Part shown: positions 54,401 to 64,000 of the stretch, piece by piece | Numbering within the stretch: position 1 is the stretch's first letter | Layout of the letters: each line of letters opens with the position of its first letter | NCBI GenBank assembly: GCA_964036045.1 | Contig: OZ038381.1 | Span: 162,134,283-162,198,282, forward strand | Direction: 5' to 3' | Length of the DNA: 64,000 bases | Source: Eutreptiella sp. 'Long Island Sound 2002' | Lineage: Eukaryota; Euglenozoa; Euglenophyceae; Eutreptiales; Eutreptiaceae | The notes under the pieces: generated by a model | Seen by the model: only the letters and a program-made list of their open reading frames with translations | What the model was told of the DNA's origin: nothing | The model's database searches: none | Made by a program: the position numbers and the translations under genes

Positions 54401-57400
54401 CCTTGATTTTGTCCCTTTTGTTGGGGACCCCCGAGAATGCAGGGGTGATGTAGCATTTCTGCCCTCTTTTGGGCCCGCTTAGATTTTGTCCCCTTTGTTG
54501 GGGACCCCTGAGAATGCAGGGGTGATGTAGCATTTCCGCCCTTTTTTCGGCCCGCTTTGATTTTGATCCTTTTGTTGGGGACCCCCGAGAATGCAGGGGT
54601 GATGTAGCAGTTCGGCCCTCTTTTGGGCACGCTTTGATTTTGTCTCCTTTTGTGCGGGACCGCCAAGAATGCATGGGTGATGTAGCGTTTCCGCCCTCTT
54701 TTGGGCCCGATTCGAGTTTTTTCCTTTTGTTGTGGACCCCGGAGAATGCAAGGGTGATGTAGCATTTCCGCCCTCCTTTGGGCCCGCTTTGATTTGATCC
54801 CCTTTGTTGGGGACCCCCGAGAATGCATGGGTGATGTAGCATTTCCGCCCTCTTTTGGGCCCGCTTTGAGTTTTTTCCTTTTGTTGTGGACCCCGGAGAA
54901 TGCAAGGGTGATGTAGCATTTCCGCCCTCTTTTGGGCCCGCTTTGATTTTGTCCCCTTTTTTGGGGACCCCCGAGAATGCAGGGGTGATGTACCATTTCC
55001 GCCCTCTTTTGAGCCCGCTTTGATTTTATCCCTTTTGTTGGGGACCCCGGAGAACGTAGGGGTGATGTAGCATTGCTGCCCTCTTTTGGGCCCGCTTTGA
55101 TTTGTCCCCTTCGTTGGGGACCCCCCAAAATGCAGGGGTGATGTAGCATTTCGGCCCTCTTTTGGGCCCGCTTCTGATTTTGTCCCCTTTGTTGAAGACC
55201 CTCGAGAATGCACGGTCGATGTAGCATTTCCGCCCTCTTTTGGGCCCGCTTTGATTTTGTCCCCTTTGTTGGGGACCCCCGAGAATGCAGCGGTGATGTA
55301 GCATTTCTGCCCTCTTTTGAGCCCGCTTTGATTTTGTCCCATTTGTTGGGGACCCCCAAGAATGCAGGGGTGATGTAGCATTTCTGCCCTGTTTTGGGCC
55401 CGCTTTGATTTTGTCCCTTTTGTTGGGGAACCCCGAGAATGCAGGGGTGATGTAGCATTTCTACCCTCTTTTGGGCCCGCTTTGATTTTGTCCCCTTTGT
55501 TGGGGACCCCCGAGAATGCAGGGGTGCTGTAGCATTTTTGCCCCCTTTTGGGCCCGCTTTGATTTTGTCCCTTTTGTTGGGGAACCCCGAGAATGCAGGG
55601 GTGATGTAGCATTTCTGCCCTCTTTTGGGCCCGCTTAGATTTTGTCCCCTTTGTTGGGGACCCATGAGAATGCAGGGGTGCTGTAGCATTTCTGCCCTCT
55701 TTTGGGCCCGATTTGATTTTGTCCCTTTTGTTGGGGACCCCCGAGAATGCATGGGTGATGTAGCATTTCGGCCCTCTTTTGGGCCCGCTTTGATTTTGTC
55801 CCTTTTGTTGGGGACCCCGGAGAATGCAGGGGTGATGTAGCAGTTCTGCCCTCTTTTGGGCCCGCTTTGATTTTGTCCCCTTTTATTGGGGACCCCGGAG
55901 AATGCATGGGTGATGTAGCATTTCCGCCCTCTTTTGGGCCCGCTTTGAGTTTGTTCCTTTTGTTGGGGACCCCCGAGAATGCAGGGGTGATGTACCATTT
56001 CCGCCCTCTTTTGGGCCCGCTTTGATTTGATCCCTTTTGTTGGGGACCCCGGAGAATGTAGGGGTGATGTAGCATTTCTGCCCTCTTTTGGGCCCGTTTT
56101 GATATTGTCCCCTTTGTTGGGGACCCCCGAGAATGCAGAGGTGATGTAGCATTTCTGCCCTCTTTTGCGCCCGCTGTGATTTTGTCCCCCTTTTTGGGGA
56201 CCCCCAAGAGTGCAGACGTGATGTAGCATTTCCGCCCTCTTTTGCGCCCGCTTTGATTTTGTCCCCTTTGTTGGGGACCACCGAGAATGCGGGGGTGATG
56301 TAGCATTTCCACCCTCTTTTGGGCCCCCCTTGATTCTTCCCCTTTGTTGGGGATCCGTGAGAATGCAAGAGTGATGTAGCATTTCTGCCCTCTTTTGGGC
56401 CCGCTTTGATTTTGTCCCTTTTGTTGGGGGCCCCCGACAATGCAGGGGTGATGTAGCATTTCCGCCCTCTTTTGGCTCGCTTTGATTTTGTCCCCTTTCG
56501 TGGGCATCCCGGAGAATGCATGGGTGATGTAGCATTTCCGCCCTCTTTCGGGCCCGCGTTGATTTGCCCCCTTTTTTGGGGATCCGTGAGAATGCAAGGG
56601 TGATGTAGCATTTCCGCCCTCTTTTGGGCCCGCTTTGATTTTGTCCCTTTTTTGGGGACCCCCAAGAGTGCAGAGGTGATGTAGTATTTCTGCCTTCTTC
56701 TTTGGCCCGCTTTGATATTGTCCCTTTTGTTGGGGACCCCCGAGAATGCAGGGGTGATGTAGCAGTTCCGGCCTCTTTTGGGCCCGCTTTGATTGTATCC
56801 ACTGTCTTGGGGATCCCAGAGAATGCAAGGGTGATGTAGCATTTCTGCCCTCTTTTGGGCCCGCTTTGATTTTGTCCCCTTTTATTGGGGACCCCGGAGA
56901 ATGCATGGGTGATGTAGCATTTCCGCCCTCTTTTGGGCCCGCTTTGAGTTTATTCCTTTTGTTGTGGACCCCTGAGAATGCAGGGGTGATGTACCATTTC
57001 CGCCCTCTTTTGGGCCCGCTTTGATTTGATCCCTTTTGTTGGGGACCCCGGAGAATGAAGGGGTGATGTAGCATTTCTGCCCTCTTTTGGGCCCGCTGTG
57101 ATTTTGTCCCCTTTGTTGGGGACCCCCGAGAATGCAGGGGTGATGTAGCATTTCTGCCCTCTTTTGCGCCCAGTGTGATTTTGTCCCCCTTTTTGGGGAC
57201 CCCCAAGAGTGCAGAGGTGATGTAGTGTTTCTGCCCTCTTTTGCGCCCGCTTTGATTTTGTGCCCTTTGTTGGGGACCACCGAGAATGCGGGGGTGATGT
57301 ACCATTTCCGCCCACTTTTGGGCCCCCCTTGATTCTTCCCCTTTGTTGGGGATCCGTGAGAATGCAAGAGTGATGTAGCATTTTTGCCCTCTTTTGGGCC

Positions 57401-60400
57401 CGCTTTGATTTTGTCCCTTTTGTTGGGGACCCCTGACAATGCAGGGGTGATGTAGCATTTCCGCCCTCTTTTGGCTCGCTTTGATTTTGTCCCCTTTCGT
57501 GGGCATCCCGGAGAATGCATGGGTGATGTAGCATTTCCGCCCTCTTTCGGGCCCGCGTTGATTTGTCCCCTTTTTTGGGGACCCCCAAGAGTGCAGAGGT
57601 GATGTAGTATTTCTGCCTTCTTCTTTGGCCCGCTTTGATATTGTCCCTTTTGTTGGGGACCCCCGGGAATGCAGGGGTGATGTAGCAGTTCCGGCCTCTT
57701 TTGGGCCCGCTTTGATTGTATCCACTTTCTTGGGGATCCCCGAGAATGCAAGGGTGATGTAGCATTTCCGCCCTTTTTTGGGCCCGCTTTGATTTTGTCC
57801 CCTTTTATTGGGGACCCCGGAGAATGCAGGGGTGATGTAGCATTTCCGCCCTCTTTTGGGCCCTCTTTGAGTTTGTTCCTTTTGTTGCGGACCCCGGAGA
57901 ATGCAAGGGTGATGTTGCATTTCCGCCCTCTTTTGGGCCCGCTTTGATTTTGTCCCCTTCTGTTGGGGACCCCCGAGAATGCAGGGGTGATGTACCATTT
58001 CCGCCCTCTTTTGGCCCCGCTTTGATTTTATCCCTTTTGTTGGGGACCCCGGAGAATGCAGGGGTGATGTAGTATTTCTGCCCTCTTTTGCGCCCGCTGT
58101 GATTTTGTCCCCTTTGGTGGGGATCCCTGAGAATGCAAGGGTGATGTAGCATTTTGGCCCTCTTTCGGGCCCGCTTTGATTTTGTCCCCTTTGTGGGTGA
58201 CCCCCGAGAATGCAGGGCTGATGTAGCATTTCCGCCCTCTGTTGGGCCCGCTTGGATTTGTCCCCATTGTTGGGGATCCCTGAGAATGTAAGGGTGATGT
58301 AGCATTTCTGCCGTCTTTTTGCCCCGCTTCGATTTTGTCCCCTTTTTTGGGGGCCCCCAAGAGTGCAAAGGCGATGTACTATTTCTGCCTTCTTCTTTGG
58401 CCCGCTTTCATTTTGTCCCTTTTGTTGGGGATCCCCGAGAATGCGGGGTTATATAGCATTTCCACCCTCTTTTGGACCTGCTTTGATTTTGTCCCTTTTT
58501 GTTGGGGACCCCGGAGAATGCATGGGTGATGTAGCATTTCTGCCCTCTTTTCGGCCGGCTTTGATTTTGTCCCCTTTGTTGGGGACCCCCAAGAATGTAG
58601 GGGTGATGTAGCATTTCCGCCCTCTTTTGGGCCCGCTTTCAGTTTGTCCCTTTTGTTGCAGACCGCGGAGAATGCAGGGGTGATGCAGCATTTCCGCCCT
58701 CCTTTGGGCCCGCTTTAATTTTGTCCCCTTTGTTGGGCATCCCGGAGAATGCAGGGGTGATGTAGAATTTCCGCTCTCTTTTGGGCCCGCTTTGATTTTG
58801 CCCCTTTTGTTGGGGACCCCGGAGAATGCAGGGGTGATGTAGCATTTGTGTCCTCTTTTGGGCCTGCTTTCATTTTGGCACTTTTGTTGGGGACCCCCGA
58901 GAATGCGGGGGTGATGTAGCATTTGTGTCCTCTTTTGGGCCTGCTTTCATTTTGGCACTTTTGTTGGGGACCCCCGAGAATGCAGGGGTGATGTAGCATT
59001 TCCGCCCTCTTTTGGGCCCGCTTTGATTTTGTCGCCTTTGTTGGGGACCCCCGAGAATGCAGGGGTGATGTAGCATTTCCCCCCTCTAATGGGCCCGCTT
59101 TTTTTTTGTCCCTTTTGTTGGGGACCACCGAGAATGCAGGGGTGATGTAGCATTTCTACCCTCGTTGGGGCCCGCTTTTATTTCGTCCCTTTCAATCGGG
59201 ACCCCCGAGAATGTAGGGGTGATGTAGCAATCTGGACTTTTTTGGGCTTGCTTTGAATTTGTCCCTTATGTTGGGGATCCCCGAGAATGCAGGGGTGATG
59301 TAGCATTTCCGCCCTCTTTTGGGCCCGCTTTGAATTTGTCCCCTATGTTGGGCATCCCGAAGAATGCAGGGGAGATGTAGCATTTGTGCCCTATTTTGCG
59401 CTTGCTTCCATTTTGTCTCCTTTGTTGGGGACCCATGAGAATGCAGGGGTGATGTAGCATTTCCGCCCTCTTTTGGGGCTCGCTTTGATTGTGTCCCCTT
59501 TGTTGGGGACCCGCGAGAATGCAGGGGTGATGTACCATTTCTGCCCTCTTTTTGGCCCGCTTTGATTTCCCCCCTTTTTTGGGGACCCCAAAGAATGAGG
59601 GGTGATGTAGTATTTCTGCCTTCTTTTTGGCCCGCTTTGATTTCGTCCCTTTTGTTGCGGACCCCCGAGAATGCAAGGTTGATGTGGCATTTCGGCCCTC
59701 TTTTGGGCCCGCTTTGAGTTTGTCCCCTTTGTTGGGCACCCCCGAGAATGCAGGGGTGATGTACCATTTCCGCCCTCTTTTGGGCCCGCTTTGATTTTGT
59801 ACCCTCAGTTGGGGACCCCCGAGAATGCAGGGGTGATGTAGCATTTCCGCCCTCTTTTGGGCCCGGTTTGATTTTGTCCCCTTTGTTGGGGACCCCCGAG
59901 AATGCAGGGGTGATGTAGCATTTCCGCCCTCTTTTGGGCCCGCTTTGATTTGTCCCTTTTGTTGGGGACCCCCGAGAATGCAAGGATGATGTTGCTTTTC
60001 TGCCCTCTTTTGGGCCCGCTTTAATTTTGTCCCCTTTGTTGGGGACCCCCGAGAATGCAGGGTTGATGTAATATTTCTCCCTTCTTGTTGGCCCACTTTG
60101 ATTTTGTCCCCTATGTTGGGGACCCCCGGAGAATGCAGAGGTGATGTAGCATTTGTGCCCTCTTTTGGGCCCGCTTTGATTTTGTCCCTTTTGTTGGGGA
60201 CCCCGGAGAATGAAGGGGCGATGTAGCATTTCCGCCCCCTTTTGGGCCCGCTTTGATTTTGTCCCTTTTGTTGGGGACCCCGGAGAATGCAGGGGTGATG
60301 TAGCATTTCCCCCCTCTATTGGGCCCGCTTTGATTTTTTTCAGGTATTGGGGACCTCCGAGAATGCAGGGGTGATGTAGCATTTCCGCCCTCTTTTGGGC

Positions 60401-60771
60401 CGGCTTTGATTTTGTCCCCTATGTTGAGCATCCCGGGGAATGCAAGGGGTGATGTAGCATTTGTGCCCTATTTTGGTATTGCTTTCATTTTGTCTCTTTT
60501 GTTGGGGACCCATGAGAATGCAGGGGTGATGTAGCATTTCCGCCCTCTTTTGGGCCCGCTTTGATTTTGTCCCCTTTGTTGGGGACTCCCGAATGCAGGG
60601 GTGATGTAGCATTTCCGCCCTCTTTTGGTCCCGCTTTCATTTTGTCCTCTTTGTTGGGGACCCCCAAGAAGGCACAGGTGACGTAGCATTTCGGCCCTCT
60701 TTTGGGGCTGCTTTGATTTGTCCCCTTTGTTGGGGACTCCCAAGAGTGCAGCGGTGATGTAGTATTTCTGC
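48439..60771 (-). repeat. Satellite B, block 2: 77-bp tandem array
   Basis: Satellite B resumes at the right end of the retroelement in the same orientation as block 1, with about 160 monomers. A common variant here reads gtgcagaggtgatgtagtat and ccttctttggcccgc, with flanking ccccaatttgggga or cccctttttgggga; it occurs near 48720, 49025, 50630, 51690, 52905, 53130, 56650, 57590 and 58360 and is essentially absent from block 1. Conversely, block 1's ttatctagc marker monomer is absent here except for diverged relatives near 59345 and 60420. The array ends at an inversion. Long minus-strand open frames are satellite artefacts. Confidence 0.96.
55860..57790 (-). repeat. Duplicated block in satellite B block 2, offset about 0.92-1.0 kb
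   Basis: A set of variants including the cccctttcgtgggcatcccg monomer, the ttcttctttggcccgctttg monomer, the gattgtatccact monomer and the cccccttgattcttccc monomer occurs in the same order near 56270-56860 and again near 57270-57790. The offset is 923 bp over most of it, with one extra monomer elsewhere (999 bp). This is a recent tandem duplication of 12-13 monomers. Confidence 0.65.
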
Positions 60772-60823
60772 GGGCCCAAAAAAGGGCGGAAATACTACAT
60801 CACCCCTGCATTCTCTAGGGTCC
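60748..60823. other. Inversion junction in satellite B
   Basis: Satellite B changes orientation here with no foreign spacer. On the left the plus strand reads ggtgatgtagtatttctgc; after a central gggccc (60772-60777) the right side reads aaaaaagggcgg then aaatactacatcaccc, its reverse complement. The two arms differ at ordinary satellite levels (for example ccgctgcactct against ccctgcattct), so they are different monomers and not the same DNA read twice. Confidence 0.85.
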
Positions 60824-63800
60824 CCAACAAAAGGGACAAAATCAAAGCGGGCCCAAAAGAGGGCGGAATTGCTACATCATCCCTGCATTCTCGGGGGTCC
60901 CCAACAAAAGGGGACAAAATCAAAGCGGGCCCAGAAGAGGGCGGAAATGCTACATCACCCCTGCATTCTCGGGGGTCCCCAACAAAAGGGACAAAATCAA
61001 AGCGGGCCCAAAAGAGGGCAGAAATGCGACATCACCCGTGCATTCTGGGGTCCCCAACAAAAGGGACAAAATCAAAGCAGGCCCAAAAGGGGGCGGAAAT
61101 GCTGCATTATCCCTGCATTCTCGGGGGTCCCCAACAAAGGCGACAAATCAAAGCGGGCCCCAAAGAGAATGCAAAGGCTACATCACCCCCGCATTCTCGG
61201 GGGCAAAAGGGACAGAATGCTACATAACCTCTGCATTCTCGGGGGTCCCGCACAAAAGGGGACGAAATCAAAGCGGGCCCAAAAGAGGGCGGAAATGCTA
61301 CATCACCTCTCCACTCGGGGGTACCCAACAAAGGGGACTAACTCAAAGCGGGCCCAAATGAGGGCGGAAATGCTACACCGCCCCTGCATTATCCGGGGTC
61401 CCCAACAAAAGGGACAAAATCAAAGCGGGCCCAAAAGAGGGCACAAATGCTACATCACCCCTGCATTCTCACGGATCCCCAACAAAGGGGACGATCAAAG
61501 CGGGCCCCAAAGAGAACGCAAAGGCTACATCACCCATGCATTCTCGGGGGTCCTCAACAAAAGGGACAAATTGAAAGCAGGCCCAAAAGAGGGCACAAAT
61601 GCTACATAACCCCTGCATTCTCAGGGGTCCCCAACAAAAGGGGACAAACTCAAAGCGGGCCCAAAAGAGGGCGGAAATGCTACATCAACCCTGCATTCTG
61701 CGGGGGTCCCCAACAAAGGGGACAAAATCAAAGCGGGCCAAAAAGAAGGCAGAAATACTACATCACCCCTGCATTCTCGGGGGTCCCCAACAAAGGGGAT
61801 AAAATCAAAGTGAGCCCAAAAGAGGGCGGAAATGCTACATCAACCCTGCATTCTCGGGCGTCCCCAACAAAGGGGATAAAATCAAAGTGAGCCCAAAAGA
61901 GGGCGGAAATGCTACATCACCCCTTCATTCTCGGGGGTCCCCAACAAAAGGGACAAAATCAAAGCGGGCCCAAAAAAGGACGGAAATGCTACATCACCCC
62001 TGCATTCTCGGGGGTCTGCAACAAATGGGACAAATTAAAGCGGGCCAAAAAGAGGGCAGAAATACTACATCACCCCTCCATTCTCGGGGGTCCCCAACAA
62101 AGGGGGAAAAATATTGGAGCCGGCGCAAAAGGGGGCGGAAATACTACACCACCTTTGCATTCCCCGGGGTCCCCAAAAAAGGGGACAAAGTGGAAGCGGG
62201 CCCAAAAAAGGGGGGAATTGCTACATCACCCCTGCATTCTCGGGGGTCCCCAAAAAAAGGGACAAAATCAAAGCGGGCCGAAAAAAGGGCGGAAATGCTA
62301 CATCACCCCTGCATTCTCCGGGGTCCCCAACAAAAGGGACAAAATCAAAGCGGGCCCCAAAGAGGGCGGAAATGCTACATCACCCCTGTATTCTCGGGGG
62401 TCCCCAACAAAAGGGACGAAATCAAAGCGGGCCCAAATGAGGGCAGAAATGCTACATCACCCTTGCATTCTTGGGGATCCCCAACAAAAGAGGACAAACT
62501 CAAAGCGGCCCCAGAAGAGGGCTCAAATGCTACATCACGCGTACATTCTCGGGGGGTCCCCAACAAAGGGGACAAAATCAAAGCGGGACCAAATGAGGGC
62601 AGAAACCCTACATCACCCCTGCATTCTCGGGGGTCCCCAACAAAAGAGGACAAAATCAAAGCGGGCCCAGAAGAGGGCGGAAATGCTACATTGCCCATGC
62701 ATTCTAGGGGTCCCCAACAAAGGGGGACAAACTCAAAGCGGGACCAAATGAGGGCGGAAATGCTGCATCACCCCTGCATTCTCGGGGGTCCCCAACAAAA
62801 GGGACAAAATCAAAGCGGGACCAAAAGAGGGCGGAAATGCTACATCACCCCTGCATCCTCGGGGGTCACCAACAAAAGGGGACAAAATCAAAGGGGGACC
62901 AAATGAGGGCGGAAATGCTACATCACCCCTGCATTCTCGGGGTCCCCAACAAAGGGGACAAACTCAAAGCGGGACCAAATGAGGGCAGAAATGCTACATC
63001 ACCCCTGTATTCTCGGGGGTCCCCAACAAAAGGGACAAAATCAAAGCCGGACCAAAAGAGGGCGGAAATGCTACATCACCCCTGCATTCTCGGGGGTCCC
63101 CAACAAAAGGGGACAAACTCAAAGCGGGCCCAAAAGAGGGCAAACTTGCTACATCACCCCCGCATTCTCCGGGATCCCCAACGAAAGGGGACAAAATCAA
63201 AGCGGGCCCAAAAGAGGGCGGCTATGCTACATCACCCCTGCATTCTCCGGGGTCCCCAACAAAAGGGGACAAACTCAAAGCGGGACCAAATGAGGGCGGA
63301 AATGCTACATCACCCCTACATTCTCGGGGTCCCCAACAAAAGGGGACAAACTCAAAGCGGGCCCAAATGAGGGCAGAAATGCTACATCACCCCTGCATTC
63401 TCCGGGATCCCCAACAAAAGGGGACAAAATCAAAGCGGGGCCAAAAGAGGGCGGCTATGCTACATCACCCCTGCATTCTCGGGGGTCCCCAACAAAAGGG
63501 GACAAAATCAAAGCGGGCCCAAAAGAGGGCGGAAATGCTACATCACCCCTGCATTCTCCGGGGTCCCCAACAAAAGGCACAAACTTAAAGCGGGCCCAAA
63601 AGAGGGTAGAAATGCTACATCACCCCTGCATTGTCGGGGGTCCCCAATAAAAGGGGACAAAATCAAAGCGGGCCCAAATGAGGGCGGAAATGCTACATCA
63701 CCCCTGCATTCTCGGGGGTCCCCAACAAAGGGGACAAAATCAAAGCAGCCCAAAAAGAAGGCAAAAATACTACATCACCCCTGCATTCTTGGGGATCCCC

Positions 63801-64000
63801 AACAAAGGGGACAAAATCAAAGCGGGCCCAAAAGAGGGCGGAAATGCTACATCACCCCTGCATTCTCCGGGGGCCCCCAACAAAGGGGACAAAGTGAAAG
63901 CAGGCCCAAAAGAGGGCGGAAATGCTACATCACCCCTGCATTCTCAGGGGTCCCCAACAAAGGGGAGAAAATCAAAGCGGGCCCAAAAGTGGGCGGAAAT
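60772..64000 (+). repeat. Satellite B, block 3, inverted
   Basis: About 42 monomers of satellite B lie in the opposite orientation to blocks 1 and 2 and run off the right edge of the window. The plus strand now reads ggggacaaaatcaaagcggg, cccaaaagagggcgg and aaatgctacatcacccctgc. From about 62,380 monomers with gggaccaaatgagggc become common. Plus-strand open frames here are satellite artefacts. Confidence 0.96.

Noticed and set aside
60748-60823. Fold-back read chimera as the cause of the inversion
   Set aside because: The two arms are different monomers at normal satellite divergence and are not near-identical mirror copies, although raw reads would still be needed to be sure.
26129-64000. 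Long minus- and plus-strand open frames across satellite B, up to 1,042 codons
   Set aside because: They have the same cause: a 77-bp stop-poor monomer read in all frames. Frames end wherever monomer length changes, with no coding constraint visible.

Overview
This is a eukaryotic window made almost entirely of repeats. It holds two satellite arrays, one short unique island with a single PHD-finger gene, and one full-length Ty3/gypsy LTR retrotransposon with a chromodomain (a chromovirus) inserted into satellite DNA. There is no sign of bacterial operons. The satellites, the PHD finger with a Ser/Asp-rich tail, the TATA boxes and the chromovirus all point to a nuclear, probably heterochromatic or subtelomeric/pericentromeric region. 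The GC-rich coding DNA of the retroelement would fit a protist or alga, but the sequence alone does not identify the organism.

Layout. (1) 1-24616: satellite A, a direct array of about 290 copies of an 85-bp monomer, with several longer-range duplications (offsets of 5,354, 3,904 and 2,035 bp). (2) 24617-26468: a non-satellite island with an intronless 318-aa PHD-finger gene on the minus strand (24952-25908), TATA-like boxes upstream of it, and imperfect inverted repeats at 24683-24766 and 26351-26442. (3) 26469-35809 and 48439-60771: satellite B, a roughly 77-bp monomer whose minus strand is homologous to the plus strand of satellite A. (4) 35810-48438: a 12,629-bp minus-strand chromovirus with 1,784-bp LTRs that differ at about 20 positions by eye (roughly 1.1%) and no indels, so a fairly recent insertion. 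(5) 60772-64000: satellite B again but inverted, joined directly at a palindrome-like junction.

The retroelement reads, on the minus strand: 5' LTR (46655-48438), leader, Gag (start at 46168), an in-frame UAG at 43055-43057, aspartic protease, a segment resembling the D-[VL]-F-A-S module of DIRS-type and some algal elements, reverse transcriptase, RNase H, integrase, chromodomain, polypurine tract (37594-37604) and 3' LTR (35810-37593). The order is canonical, but the coding region is split by the UAG and by four or five single-base frame changes. It is therefore either a recently dead or non-autonomous copy, a copy using recoding, or a copy with sequence errors.

The most interesting signals are: the homology between the two satellites, whose orientation flips across the PHD island; the inverted repeats around that island; the Gag/Pro amber codon in an otherwise unbroken frame; and the unusual insertion flanks of the retroelement.
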